64,000 nt of DNA from Rutstroemia sp. NJR-2017a BVV2 (lineage: Eukaryota; Ascomycota; Leotiomycetes; Helotiales; Rutstroemiaceae): the NCBI GenBank assembly GCA_002946415.1, contig NJPS01000050.1, forward strand, positions 372,001-436,000, written 5' to 3'. Under the pieces are notes generated by a model. The model did not search any database. It saw only the letters and a list, made by a program, of their open reading frames with translations, and was not told the origin of the DNA. Shown one piece after another: positions 21,856-33,363 of the stretch. Position numbers and translations under genes: made by a program. Numbering within the stretch: position 1 is the first letter of the stretch; the number at the start of each line of letters is the position of its first letter.

Positions 21856-22874
21856 ATGTCCCAAGACGCCGTCATCTGGGAAGTAGGCAAAGAGCGCCAC
21901 GAAAGAGTCGCGCGGATCCCAGACGGCTACCAGAAAGAAACCGAGTGGCTCCCAATCTACTACCGCCGAACTCCCTACAACGAAGACGAGATCGTTCATC
22001 TCATAAACGAAATCGTCCGCAACTACATCAGACTCTCCTCCATCACACCAGAAAGCGTTATATGGCCACCCGAAGGCGGGCATAGGCTGAACGTCTCTCT
22101 CCTGGACGAAATGCACGTCTCCCCAGCTGCGCGATCGCTGATTAGTCGTCTTCCATCTCCTAGCGGAGTGGATCTCGCGCTGTATGGGGAGAGTCGGATG
22201 TGGGATGTAACGGATGAGGAGGGATTGCGGGAGAGCAGAAAGCGGTTGATGGGTTACGACGAGCAAGAGACGGCGACTGGAAGTGAGAGATTGGTGTTGC
22301 CGCAAGATGTGCAGTTGACTTGGGGGCCTCCCCAGTCCGCGATTGTGTTCTTGGATACGGAGGAAAGTATGTGCATAGTGACGGAACTAGACTTCGTCAT
22401 GTGTCCTTTATCAACACGAACTTACTGATGATGATTTCCAGATACAATCCGGGTCGAAGATCAATTCGACGGACCAGAAGTTGTTAACCCCCCCGGTACG
22501 CATAAAGAGCGACCGGACAACCCTTATCACTACCGCAACTTCTGGCCAATGCATGCACCAACTTGGCTCCGCATGCGGCTGCACAAGATCAGAACACTGG
22601 AGACCATCCCTCCAGGAGGAGGCGTGCACTCTGGCGCATATTTGGATTTCGGGCAGGAATGGCTGGTAAGTTGTGTACCGTTGAGTAAGATCTGGCACTG
22701 ATAATATTGTTTATGGTGTAGCGGCGCAGAATAAAACATACTCTCGAAGGCACGTTTGGTTGGCCGGATGAGTTCCTGCAGGAGGAATGGGATAGAGATC
22801 GTGATGATGTTTGGGAGAAGGCTGTGCAGGAATGGGATAAGCTTGGGCACCCTGCGTTGCTGCTTTGTGAGTAG
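21856..22874 (+). CDS. Fungal protein of unknown function
   Basis: Exons are 21856-22366, 22442-22665 and 22722-22874, giving 295 aa from this start. I recognise the type (an uncharacterised Pezizomycotina family) but no function. Visible features are a helical N-terminal part with NEDEIVHLINEIVRNYIRL, a conserved-looking ILFLDTEE-like strand (IVFLDTEENTIRVEDQFDG) across intron 1, and a Trp-rich C-terminus (YRNFWPMHAPTWLRMRL, YLDFGQEWL, GWPDEFLQEEWDRD). No enzyme motif is seen. The N-terminus is uncertain: the frame stays open upstream, and an ATG at 21691 would add a hydrophobic anchor. I chose 21856 because the bases before it look like a C/A-rich leader. Confidence 0.72.
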
Positions 22875-23246
22875 AGTTACAATCTAAGAATAAAGATCCA
22901 AAATGGAGGTACGGATGATCGAAATGGATAGCAATTCTTCCATCCACGAAAATAGACAAAATAATTGAACACAGCATAACCATCTTTGAGATAACGATTG
23001 ATACTCCAGTATTTGATGGTCCGTGCAGCAGTTCCTTGCAGAAAGCCCAAGCCGGCGATACTAGCAGGGTTCAATTTACCATGCCCAATAGCTGCTCTTC
23101 AACTCGGCAGTTGCATGGCGCAGAGATGTGATACTAAATGTGACATTAAATTGAATTAACCGTAACTCAGCGTTTCCCTCCCACGCTTCCTATCCTGCAC
23201 TTCGACTCTAGTTCACCACTGCAACTGCAACATCAAGACAGCCACA
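22875..23246. other. Short intergenic region upstream of the P450
   Basis: 372 bp with no gene seen. It probably holds the promoter of the P450 that follows. Confidence 0.5.
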
Positions 23247-25193
23247 ATGTCTTCTTCGTCCGAGGCTGTTTCGCATACTATGCCTACTATAATGAACACT
23301 ATGCTGTGGATAACAATTCCATTCATAGCGTACAAGATATATAGTCGCTATATTACATATCGAGTAAGCAAAGCAAGGCAAAGCGTCGTCAGCTGGAGAA
23401 GTGTGTTAATATATCAGCTAGGCAGACCAAGAATTCGGAAAAAGCCATGGCTGTTTACCACCACCCCGAGTCGTTTCCCGTAGAATTCTGGGTCATGATC
23501 GCCTCAAAAAGATTTTCGAAGCAGCCAGTGAGTCTCGGCTCATGGAATATTTCTGGGGCGTCCTGAAAGAGAACGGAACGACTGTCGATCATGTGACTCT
23601 TGCCAAACACTCATTTTCTACTATCGAGCCGGAGAATATACAGTGTTTGTTGTCTGGGAAATTCGAAGGTCCGTAAAATTGCGATGAATGTTGTAGGGAG
23701 AGAACTGATGGTTCCGTACATAGATTACAGCTTCGGAACGCGTAAGCAGCTTATGTATGCGCTTCTCGGGGATGGCATCTTCGTCCAGGAGGGACCAGAT
23801 TGGAAGCATTCGCGGGAGCTTCTTCGTCCGCAGTTTAACTTTAGAGAGTATGGGGATCTCACGCACTTCTCCGGGCCCATGGAAGACCTGCTGAGATGTA
23901 TTTCAACCACTTTGATGGATCCAACCAGCAACAGAATAGTAGATCTACAGCCTCTCTTCTTCCGCTACACTCTGGACACAACAACATCCTTCCTATTCGG
24001 AAAATCGATTGAGAGTCTCAAGTCCGGCGACAAGGCAGTGAAGTTCGAAGAAGCCTTCAATGTCACACAGACGATAATGGCGAAGCGATTCCGTGTGGCT
24101 GCGTTTTGGCCGCTGGTTGGAGGTAAGGAATTGAGAGACGCGTGCAAATTGGTACACGACTTCACCGACGAGATTCTGGAGAGGGCAAATGAACACAATG
24201 GCGTCAGCGACTCGGATAAGGATAGCCGTTATGTGTTCCTTGATAAAGTTGCAAAAGAGATTCCTGATCGTGAGGGGCTGCGCTTCCAGATATTGAATAT
24301 TCTGATTGCAGGACGAGATACCACGGCATGCTTGTTATCCTGGTGTTTGTGAGTGCATTGTTTCTTCGAGTCGTATAAAAATGGAAAGAAAGAGCTTACA
24401 CACCTCAGCTACCTTTTAGTTCGTCACCCAGAAGTGCTACGCAAGTTAAGAACAGAGATTATGGAAACCCTAAGCGGGAAGGAAACATTGAACCGCAATG
24501 ACCTCCGACAGGTCAAGTACCTTACGGATGTTCTCAAAGAGAGTAAGGCAATGATCTTATTTGAAGCAACATTTAGCTGATCTTCCCCCAGCACTGCGAC
24601 TGTATCCTTCGGTTCCACTGAACATGAAGACCGCTGTCAGAACTACCTGCCTTCCCACAGGTGGTGGGCCTGACCGAAAATCTCCTGTGTTGGTAAAGAA
24701 AGGGGAAGATGTGTCGTTTAGTCCATATGCACTCCACAGGAGAAAAGATTTATATGGCGAAGATGCCGAAGAGTTCCGTCCGGAAAGGTAAGTTCTTTTA
24801 TTTCGCTTCAGCTTGGAAATTGAACCTCCAGTACCAGTCTCTGCATTCAACTTGCTGACAGGGCACTTTTCCAGATGGCAAGAAGACCTCCCACTATTCC
24901 GCGACGAACTAACAAAGACCTGGGGCTACTTGCCCTTCAATGGAGGACCACGCGTGTGCTTAGGGAGTGAGTTTCCCTGGACCCTGCATGATTGATTCAG
25001 TCAATAATATAAAATAGTGGATTTCGCAATGACCGAAGCAGCATATGCGGTTGTCAAAATTTTGCAAAGATACCCCAACATAACTTTACCACCTCACGAG
25101 AAGGTTGTTAAGACGGGCCAAGAGAAACAAGCTATCACACTCGTGATAGCGCCAGAGGAGGGGTGTAGACTAGTCTTTGATGATAGGCTCTAG
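23247..25193 (+). CDS. Cytochrome P450, CYP52-type (alkane/fatty-acid hydroxylase clan)
   Basis: ER-bound monooxygenase; CYP52 relatives hydroxylate alkanes and fatty acids at the end carbon. Seven exons (23247-23363, 23422-23668, 23724-24348, 24409-24542, 24592-24787, 24875-24966, 25018-25193) give 528 aa in unbroken frame. The N-terminal anchor is [18 protein letters not shown]. Family blocks follow: [62 protein letters not shown]. The I-helix oxygen motif is AGRDTTA and the K-helix is KETLR (ExxR, across intron 4). The haem loop is [10 protein letters not shown] with Cys468 as haem ligand. The gene looks intact once spliced, although raw frames seem broken. Substrate not known. Confidence 0.93.
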
Positions 25194-25788
25194 GACAGGA
25201 TGGGGATTCAAGGCTCGGTTTGGCGGTAAAATTGTATGATTTCGTGCAAAATAGCAGATAATCGCATATAATGAATGTGTGAGAAGACTATATATACCAT
25301 CATATTCACACCTCAAGTGTGGCGTCAACTTTTGGTTGTTTCATAGAATGCATGAAGTGCACTCGCTCGAGGTGAATTCTAGCGACAGATTACTGCTGCA
25401 TATTCGTGTTGATCACTCAATCCGTAAACTTTCTGTCCTGAGCTCCATTTATTGGTAAAAGCATAGTTTTTCTCCAGCTGTAAAATTCGAATTCGAAGTC
25501 GTTCAGATAAGATGTAACTAAATAACAGTTGGATGAAATTTCTTAAAGGTGATGACTAAGCACTACATGTTGAACATTCATCGCCGGCCGTCACAAAAGA
25601 AAATACCACTACATCAGCACATGGAAGTCGATTGCATGTAACAAGACTTCACTGTTCTATTCGGATATCGAATCACATATTTAGTCGACAGGGCCAGTCA
25701 TCAACTGAAAACTGCAAATTTGCCTCTCCACGTGATTGGGCTGCACCTCCATCACAGGCCATCTTACTGGACTCAGACATTCATCGAA
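25194..25788. other. Intergenic stretch, 0.6 kb
   Basis: A/T-rich spacer after the P450, followed by the promoter/leader of the rhodanese gene. No gene seen. Confidence 0.5.
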
Positions 25789-27084
25789 ATGCCTTCCGAT
25801 CCTTTAACATATACCTGCACTTGTTCTGCCTCTCTACCATTAGACGACCCATCCCATGAACCTGGTGTCGTCCTCCTCTTCTACCGTTACTTCACCTCGC
25901 CTCCCGCCCTCCCCCCACCCTACTCCGCCGTCACATCCCCAACCACATCCGATCCCACCATCCAATACACCCTCCAATCCCTCCATGACTTCCAAAAATC
26001 CACCTGCGAGACCCTCGCCCTAACAGGCAAACTCCGCATCGCAAAAGAAGGATTCAACATCACCGTCGCCGGCTCCACCTCCTCCATCAACCGCTACATC
26101 ACAGCATGTGTATCACACTGGTCATTCGCCGGACTATCTCTATCACCCGAGGACACAGAAGGAGTTAAAAATTTCTTCAAACCAACGCCAGGCTGCGCAT
26201 GTGTATTCTCCCACCTCAATATCCGCATCACAGACGAAATCACACCCCTCGGCCTCACAAATTACTCCCCTCAGAACTGGGACTCGGTAGTTTACCTCAG
26301 CCCCGAAGAATTCCACAACGCGATAATCGCATCCAACTCCGAAGACGGAGAAGAAGGAGGAGAAAACCAAACTCTCCTCCTCGATATCCGTAACCACTAT
26401 GAGTCCCGTATTGGCTATTTCTCTCCCTCTCCCAACACCCAAATCCCCACCATCAAACCGCAAATCCGCCGTTTTTCTCAATTCCCCGCTTTCGTGAAAA
26501 AACACATGATGGACGCAGCTCCGAAAACTATCTACTCGTACTGCACGGGCGGGATCCGGTGCGAGAAAGCTACGCGCTGGATAGCGGAGCAGAAACCGGC
26601 TGATCAGATATACACGCTCAAGGGAGGTATAGCGGCTTATATGGCTTGGTTTGAGGGGGAGGTGAAGGGGGGGAGGAGGAGGAAGGAGGAGTGTTTGTGG
26701 AGGGGGAGGGAGTATGTTTTTGATGCTAGGGGGTCGTTGGGTTTGGGTTTAGGAGTGGAGGATGGGATGGAGGGAAGTGAGAAGGTGGCTATGTGTCATG
26801 GGTGTGGAAAGGCAGAGGATAGATTGGGGAAGTGCATGATGGAGGGGTGTGAATTGGTGTTGGTCGTTTGCGAAGAATGCAACGATGTGAAGTGTTGCGA
26901 GGACTGTGGTGAGATGAACGAAAAGGGCAAGCGAGGGATTTGCAGTTGCGAAAGGGAGCGCGAACTGCGATTGTGGGGACCAGAAGGAATGAAGAGCGTG
27001 CAAGTTAAGACGCCGAAGAAGGGTAGAAAGAACAGGTCTAATGTCGACAACATTGATATCAAGATAAGCAAAATAATATGTTAA
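25789..27084 (+). CDS. Rhodanese-domain protein, TrhO (YceA)/TSTD2 type
   Basis: Intronless, 431 aa. The order of motifs is that of TrhO/YceA, the bacterial tRNA uridine-34 hydroxylase, and of animal TSTD2. An N-terminal acylphosphatase-like domain is marked by LTGKLRIAKEGFNITVAG and FKPTPGCACVFSHLNIR. A linker YLSPEEFHNAI follows, then a rhodanese domain with LLLDIRNHYESRIGYF and the active loop CTGGIRCEKA (Cys252), then LKGGIAAYM. After a basic, G-rich low-complexity stretch comes a Cys cluster (CHGCG, CMMEGC, CEEC, CCEDC, CSC), probably zinc-binding. A role in tRNA modification is inferred from the family. The start at 25789 is the first ATG of the frame. Confidence 0.88.
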   Translation: MPSDPLTYTCTCSASLPLDDPSHEPGVVLLFYRYFTSPPALPPPYSAVTSPTTSDPTIQYTLQSLHDFQKSTCETLALTGKLRIAKEGFNITVAGSTSSINRYITACVSHWSFAGLSLSPEDTEGVKNFFKPTPGCACVFSHLNIRITDEITPLGLTNYSPQNWDSVVYLSPEEFHNAIIASNSEDGEEGGENQTLLLDIRNHYESRIGYFSPSPNTQIPTIKPQIRRFSQFPAFVKKHMMDAAPKTIYSYCTGGIRCEKATRWIAEQKPADQIYTLKGGIAAYMAWFEGEVKGGRRRKEECLWRGREYVFDARGSLGLGLGVEDGMEGSEKVAMCHGCGKAEDRLGKCMMEGCELVLVVCEECNDVKCCEDCGEMNEKGKRGICSCERERELRLWGPEGMKSVQVKTPKKGRKNRSNVDNIDIKISKIIC

Positions 27085-27184
27085 AAACTCGTAACACAAG
27101 TTTGTTCCCTATTGTATCATCATTCATGAAATTACCAGGTATCTAATATCTATAGTACAGTTTGATCATCACCGTCCATCCACC

Positions 27185-28266
27185 TTAATAGAACTTCGTC
27201 GAAAGCTCCTCATCCACCGCCCCCGGCGGCATCTTCTCCTTAATAACCTGCTCCGTCAACTTCATCAACTGCTCTCCCAACGCCTCATCCTGAGACTGTG
27301 AGCTCCCCGGCTCCGGAATAGCAGGCGGGCAGATATATTGCCCGCCCTTCTCAGCCGCCACAGCCGCATACAATATACTCACACATCCCTCCCACTGGTC
27401 TTTCTTCAACGGGTTAAGCAAGACCGAATTTGCGTATCCCATAATGGGATACGGCTCGTGGATATCCGCTACCGACATCTTGGTCTCGACGAACCCGGGA
27501 TGCGTGGTGTTCACGATGATTTGGGGGTATTCTTTTGAGAGATGTTTGTTCAGCCAGCGCGTGTACAGCATAACCGCGAGTTTCGATCGGCCGTATTGGC
27601 CGTTTGGTCCGTAATCTGTGTTCAGCTCGTCTATGCTCTCGAATTTAATACCGCTGGGTGCACCCTGGTGGAGATTGGATGCTTGGTTGGCGATGCGGAC
27701 GGTGTGGCCTTTCTCCGATGTCCGCTTTAACAGTGGCAAAAGATGACTCGTGAGGATAACGTAGCCGAAATGGCTAATCGCCATATGTCTATCAACGCCA
27801 TACTCAGTGAGTTGGAAAGTCATGACACCGCGGCCGGAGTTATTAATGAGGATATCGAGGCGATCGGTGCTGTCAGTGATCTTCTTGGCGGCTTTGGTGA
27901 CGGCCGGCCAGTCGGCGAGATCGCATTGGATGAAAATGACTTTTTCGGCGGCTTCTGGAGAGATCTTTTCCGAGATATCCTGTTTTGCGCCGTCGAATAC
28001 TTCTTGGGACACGCCGATGATGAAGAGTTTGGCGAGGTTGTGTTTGAGGAGAGTGTGGGCGGCGCCATATCCGATACCTTCGCTTCCTCCGTTGACGACG
28101 GCTACTTTCTCACTGAGATCGGGGCAGTCATCTAGAGAGAACTGGTGCTCTGGCGGGGCAAGGCCATGTCTGTAGTGGATCAGTTTGTAAGTTCGAATTC
28201 TAGTCAATGAAGAAATACTTACGCGCCATGAACGTTCTCCGCGAGTGTATTCTTAATTGCTTGCAT
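27185..28266 (-). CDS. Short-chain dehydrogenase/reductase
   Basis: NAD(P)-dependent oxidoreductase; substrate unknown. Minus-strand exons are 28266-28223 and 28169-27185, giving 342 aa starting MQAIKNTLAENVHGAHGL. The cofactor loop is NGGSEGIGYG (TGxxxGIG type with Asn for Thr). An acidic residue follows in CDLADW. The NNSG (NNAG) block is LINNSGRG, and the catalytic Tyr and Lys are in YGRSK, preceded by RIANQAS with the Ser. The long C-terminal tail (about 60 residues beyond the fold) resembles WW-oxidoreductase/retinol-dehydrogenase-like fungal SDRs. It is tail-to-tail with the rhodanese gene, 100 bp away. Confidence 0.9.
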
Positions 28267-28742
28267 TTTGCTTATTGGTTGACTTTCAAAGTTTATTGAT
28301 GAGACTGTGTTTGCTTGAACTCAACCTTATGCACATGCGACGAGGCTATATATAGGCTTCATGCTAATTCTCAGGGTAAATAATATGATCTTTTGATTCA
28401 TGTCATGATGTCACTGAACATCACTGATGTCACCAATTTTACTGATTTCACAGCCGCATTCGTGTCTTAGAACTGCAACTTTACAACACAGCGGGTACAA
28501 ATGTGCACCATTGGCTGTACTTGTAGAGCATGAAAAAGGGACCATCTCCACTGATCCTTCGATCTCACTTGCAGATCCCTTTGGGCGATCGATCAATCTA
28601 AAAACCATCTTGGAAGCTAAAATGGATGACGATGAAAGATTGTCACATGACCACGCGACTGTGCTGTATTCGCAACATCAACCAAAGGAAGCAAAATGAC
28701 GAAAATTTCAAATCTATATTGAATCTATTCTTGATTAATACC
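28267..28742. other. Intergenic region between two minus-strand genes
   Basis: 476 bp holding the SDR promoter and the 3' flank of the aminotransferase. No gene seen. Confidence 0.5.
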
Positions 28743-30300
28743 CTATGCCTCGATGTACTTCTTCAGATCTCTTAATCTCTCCTTTGCAGATTCAAGAATG
28801 CTATCCTCTTTGCACACGGCGAACCGCAACCAATCCTCACCAATGTGAGCATTTTCATCAGTGTAAAACTCCGTCGGGGGAATGGCAGCTACACCAACTT
28901 CATGAATCAAAAACCAACTCAACTTGAAATCTCTTGGACGGTTCTTGACATGATCTGGGAATGGATAGTCTGACGGAATCTTGACCTTCTTCATGTTTAC
29001 CAACACGAAATAACCACCTTCGGGGTCGGAATACGGGAGATCCAGCTCTTTCCAGATTTCGTTGAAAAGATCCATCTTTGCCTTCATTTCCTTCACTGCA
29101 GTGTCCCAAAAGTTATTTGCATCGGCTTCCTCGAATCCAACTGCTGCTGCTTCTTGTAGTGGAGATACTGAAGAATAGCAGATTCTGGTATGTGCAGCAG
29201 ATACGTATTGTATCAGGTGTGGAGGTCCGATCAACCATCCGACACGCCAGCCAGTGGCATAGAAGTTCTTACCTGCCGAGCCAACCGTGAGCGTCAATCG
29301 CTCGATTTCCGGGGATAATGTCGCAACTCGTGTAAATGGCACATAGTATAATCTGTCGTATACTTCATCGGATAGAATTATGATCTCATTCTTGACGCAA
29401 AGATCTCCTATTTTCAGTAACTCCTCCTTAGAGAACACTTTTCCAACCGGGTTGTGAGGTGTGTTGAGAACAATCATCTTGGTCTTGGGAGTAATTGCCG
29501 CCTCTAGCTCAGCGAAATCTATTGTCCATTCGCTGGCCGATGAATCCTGTGTAGCTCCGTTCTTGGGAGGGTGCAAAGGTACGTAACGAATCTTTCCTCC
29601 TGGCATTTCGATATTTGAGATGTATTGGTCGAAAAATGGCTCGAATATTATTACTTCATCGCCCTCCTCGATGAAAGCCATGAACGCGCTGAGCATTCCT
29701 GCACCGTGTAAGCTATAGCTTTATCTTGCGCGTTTTTTTGACCAACCTTCATTTGCACCAGTTGTGATTGTAACCTCCGTCTCTGGATTCAGCTTCCTGC
29801 CCCATAAGGGTGAGTATGAATCTGCGATTGCTTGCTTCAATCGTGGTCGACCTTTCGTAGGCGAATACTGATTGCAATCAACTTTGTCGAGAGCAGCTTT
29901 GGCGGCATTTAGAATGAACTGTGGAGGGTTGTATCCGAAGAAACCTTGTCCCATATTGACAATCGGTTGCTTGGGTGAAGCTGCTGCCGCTTCATTGACA
30001 ATCGACCTATTGAGTGCATCTGATTAGGAAATGTAGCAGGTAGTAAAGATAGACGATCGAAAGGAAGATTATGGTGCACTCTCTACAACAAGCCCCGGAA
30101 TCCCAAAGAATTTGCACATACCAAACATCTTGCTTCCTTGCTGCAACCCGCGCAGCTGGCTGGAGTTTCCCCTTATTGCTCATAGTGGGATGAAAGAAGC
30201 GGGGTCGTGGGACGGTGATAAGAGCTGGTGATGTCTTGATAAACTGCCTAGAGAATGACTGTGACGAGGCGATACTTCTGACGGAATTTCTAAATGTCAT
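28743..30300 (-). CDS. BNA3: Class I aminotransferase, kynurenine aminotransferase type
   Basis: PLP enzyme of the kynurenine-oxoglutarate transaminase/cysteine S-conjugate lyase type (yeast Bna3): turns kynurenine into kynurenic acid. Minus-strand exons are 30300-30122, 30006-29747 and 29698-28743, giving 464 aa. The N-terminus (MTFRNSVRSIASSQSFSR) is Arg/Ser-rich with no acids, a likely mitochondrial presequence; an inner ATG (MSNKGKLQPAARVAAR) could give a cytosolic form. Fold marks are NMGQGFFGYNPP, YSPTKGRPRLKQAI, NTPHNPVGKVF, ILSDEVYDRL and the PLP-lysine block GSAGKNFYATGWRVGW. Divergent from DSC3, with 421 bp between starts. Confidence 0.93.
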
Positions 30301-30721
30301 GAATACTTGCGGTGCAGAGGGAGACAGCAAAATCAAGAGAAGGAAAGATGTCCGAGAACAGACAAAGTTTTTGTTGACATTCGCAAGTTTCCGCGACGGT
30401 GTCGCAATCCGTCATCGGAAAGCTTAATTTTGGTGGGGTTGCCGGCGTGTCCGGGGTATTGTAATACCGTGTTGCTAGCGTGTCCGCCGCCTATGAATCA
30501 TCTAACTTTCGAGCTGTTTCAAGCCCGAGGGTTTTTAGAGCTTATTTTCAGGACGATGTCAATAGCTATCGACGACGACAATAACAACCCGCACTTCCTG
30601 TGCCCTAACCTGCGCAATTCCTTCAATACCAGATAAACCCCCAGAAATATTATGACGTTGCCCTTGGGGTTCCTCTACATCGGCTTGACATTTCCCCAAA
30701 ATTCTATTTTGCGAGAACTCG
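30301..30721. other. Bidirectional promoter region, BNA3 / DSC3
   Basis: 421 bp between divergent starts. No gene or strong repeat seen. Confidence 0.5.
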
Positions 30722-31591
30722 ATGGCTTCTAATCCCACTCCGACAGCTTCAGCATTATCAAGACCCCTCCATATCACTATTCGTTTCGCCGAGTCAATAC
30801 CGGATCTTCAGCTGGATGTCCCTGCACAGACCAATCTTACCGGTGTAGGATTGAAGCACCTTGTACGGTCGAAGCTTGAGCCACCAGCATCGCAGCGTCC
30901 GTATCGATTTATATACGCGGGAAAGTTCGTACGAGATAATGATTTCTTATCGAGCATTTTGAAGGTTCCTACACCCCCTCCTCGAGCTACAGATACGAAG
31001 GGCAAGGGGAAAGATGTTGAACCGCCGCCAGCCAGAGTATACATCAATTGTTCTATTGGCGATGATATTCTCAGTCCCTCAGAACTTGCTGCGGAGGCAC
31101 TAGCAGCCACGAAAGTACCTACTGCATCAGTACAAGACACGAGAGGTGACGGTACTTCCACAAGTATCAGCACACCGACTGCAAGCACAACCGTTGCGCC
31201 CCGTGGCTTTGACCGATTTCTCACCGCAGGCTTTTCGCCAGCTGAGGTCAATCAGTTACGACTCCAATTTCGATCAATTCAAGAGAACATACATACTCCA
31301 GACACCATGCCATCTCCCAATACACTACTGCGGATGGAAGATTCATGGATAGATAACAATGCGGGCAATGGAGCTGGTGGAGCTGATGGTGGATTTGATT
31401 TTGGAGATGAAGGCATGGGTGGCGGGCTGGATGATCTATTGTGGGGGAACATCATGGGGTTCGTATGGCCGCTTGGCTGTATTGCATGGGCGATGAGAGA
31501 GCCTGGGATATGGTCGTCAAGAAGGCAAATAGCTGTCTTCACGGGGTTTCTTCTCAGTCTAACCTTTGGATTTCTTAGGGTTCTTGCATAA
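30722..31591 (+). CDS. DSC3: Dsc E3 ubiquitin ligase complex subunit 3
   Basis: Intronless, 289 aa. Subunit of the Golgi Dsc E3 ligase that cleaves the sterol regulator SREBP in fission yeast and Aspergillus. The N-terminal ubiquitin-like domain contains LHITIRFAESIPDLQLDV, LKHLVRSKLEPP and YRFIYAGKFVRDND. A proline/threonine-rich linker follows. The DUF2407 C-terminal part shows GFDRFLTAGFSPAEVNQLR, a Gly/Asp-rich acidic stretch, and two C-terminal membrane helices (GNIMGFVWPLGCIAWAM and AVFTGFLLSLTFGFLRVL). The domain order is that of Dsc3. The start at 30722 is the first ATG. Confidence 0.93.
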   Translation: MASNPTPTASALSRPLHITIRFAESIPDLQLDVPAQTNLTGVGLKHLVRSKLEPPASQRPYRFIYAGKFVRDNDFLSSILKVPTPPPRATDTKGKGKDVEPPPARVYINCSIGDDILSPSELAAEALAATKVPTASVQDTRGDGTSTSISTPTASTTVAPRGFDRFLTAGFSPAEVNQLRLQFRSIQENIHTPDTMPSPNTLLRMEDSWIDNNAGNGAGGADGGFDFGDEGMGGGLDDLLWGNIMGFVWPLGCIAWAMREPGIWSSRRQIAVFTGFLLSLTFGFLRVLA

Positions 31592-32074
31592 ATCAGGCAT
31601 GGTGGAGCTGTCTAATGGCATACTGAGCGCGGCGTTCGGGAGTCCCATACATAATTATGATACCCAGTCAGCTACACAAATGAATCTGTAATCATTTGGG
31701 AACTATCGTGTCAATCATGGCTACAACTCAAAAGACCGGCAGTGCCCAAGATGCGATTTGCCGCCAGGCACTTAACAAGATCAAATAGACGCGACCAAGC
31801 ATTCTTATTTCTATAAAATGTAGCAAAACAAGATGATATTAGTAAGTCTCTATCGAGTCCAAATCACACGCTGTAGCTCACAATTCACGGCTCAAGATAC
31901 TAGAGAATTACGAGAGAGTCAAATATAAGTAAAAAGATTTCCATAAAGCTAGTCCTAACCTCCTCCGTGTTCCATATCAAGACCATTCCTAGGGCCAGCA
32001 CTTCCCCCTCAAGTCGTATCCCTAAAATACTTGGGTAAGTAACGGTTCGCTTTCCACCCAGGAAATGCAGCACG
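31592..32074. other. Convergent 3' intergenic region
   Basis: 483 bp between the converging DSC3 and zinc-finger genes. Nothing recognised. Confidence 0.5.
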
Positions 32075-33363
32075 TCAAGCTTTTTTGGTGTACCCCAGAT
32101 CACCATGCTCCTTCCAAAGATGTTCAGTCACTTTGTCAGGGCGACTGTATCCCCGGCCATGACTCTTGCGACATCCAACGATTGGGCAGAGATGCTGTCC
32201 ATGGTTGTTGCCGTGGGTGCTGTGCTCGTGGCGAAGACGGTCAGCATCACGTTTGAAGGCCTTAGTACATGCGCGATATGTACATCGGAAAGGATGGACT
32301 GGCCGGACACGGCGGGCAGAAGTAGATGCCAAGGGGATGAGCACAGGTGCTGAGATACTGGTGCTCAATGAGGCAGTAGTAGGGTCTCCTGTGCTCGTGA
32401 ATGGTGAGTATACTGCATCAGGTTGCGCATCTGAGAGGGCAGTTGGAGGCATCAACATTGAAGGCATCGACATCGGGGGCATCAACATCGAAAGCCCTGG
32501 CCCGTCGTCAAAAGCTCTGCTGGTTACAGCAGTAGCAGTAGTGCCAGCGTTGCTTGGGAACACCATCTGCCCTTGTCCGACTGTGTCCATCATCTGAGCC
32601 ACCGACACTGGAAGGCTCAAATGAAGGCCGCATCCTGGATCGTTACCATTGACAGACTGGAAGCTTCTATCAATGGGAAGATTCGTAAATTGATCAACTA
32701 TGCCCATTGACAGAGGCACCGAAATTAGAAGGCTGGAATCAAGGCCGAATCCTGCATCGTTACCAGTGAGAGACTGGAAGTTTCTATCAATGGGAAAAGT
32801 CGTGAACTGTCCTTGAGCCGCATCTCCTGAGCCTACCAATCCGACATCGTAACTCAAATCATTGGCGACAGCAGCACCATTGAAAGTAGCAGCAGCATTT
32901 ACGGTTCCTTCTCCAAAGTTGGTGAGAAGGTGAGAAGTGCTGGTGCCGGAGTTTCCATCTGGCCATGCTTGGCTAGATTCAGTAGGAAGGTTTCCTGTGA
33001 ATGCAATGCTGCTGCTGTGGGATTTATCGTTGCCTGGATTCAAGACTGAGTTGAAGGGCAGATAAGGCAGAGCTTGCTCGTGCAATAGCTCAAAGTTGAT
33101 CAAAGGTACATGTGACTGAATCCAAAGACCCTGGTCAAAGCCATGGACATTGACATAGTTAAGGCCCGCAGCAGTTTTGCGAGTACCATTGGAGTTTAAC
33201 TCTTCATCATATTTTGTGTTGAAGGCTGGAGCATGATTTCCGACAGGGGAACTTTTTGTCGGGCTGGAAGAGGCATACTCGCGTTAGCGTATAAAAAAAA
33301 AACTTCTTACAGGTCAGTATTTTCCGGGTTGCCAATAACATTGTTTTGGCTTTGAGCTGACAT
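32075..33363 (-). CDS. C2H2 zinc-finger protein, putative transcription factor
   Basis: Minus-strand exons are 33363-33311 and 33263-32075, giving 413 aa starting MSAQSQNNVIG. Two C-terminal C2H2-type fingers: one starts FRCTYRACTKAFKRDADRLR with HEHSTH, the other is CPIVGCRKSHGRGYSRPDKV with HLWKEH. The long N-terminal part is low-complexity and holds a 39-residue tandem duplication (PIDRNFQSLTGNDAGFGL and PIDRSFQSVNGNDPGCGL blocks) and Met/Pro-rich repeats (MLMPPMSMPSMLMPP). DNA binding is inferred from the fingers; the target is unknown. Divergent from another zinc-finger gene 375 bp away, with a three-copy 20-bp repeat just upstream of this start. Confidence 0.82.
32574..32810 (-). repeat. 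Coding tandem duplication, about 117 bp, two copies
   Basis: Two adjacent 39-residue copies inside the zinc-finger protein: QFTTFPIDRNFQSLTGNDAG... then QFTNLPIDRSFQSVNGNDPG.... They are similar at DNA level too (for example the forward repeats tgactggaagcttctatcaatggg and gagactggaagtttctatcaatggg regions). Borders approximate. Confidence 0.75.

Noticed and set aside
23247..24355. CYP52-type gene first looked like a pseudogene with several frameshifts and stops
   Set aside because: Six short GT-AG introns restore one unbroken 528-codon frame with all P450 motifs, so it is intact.
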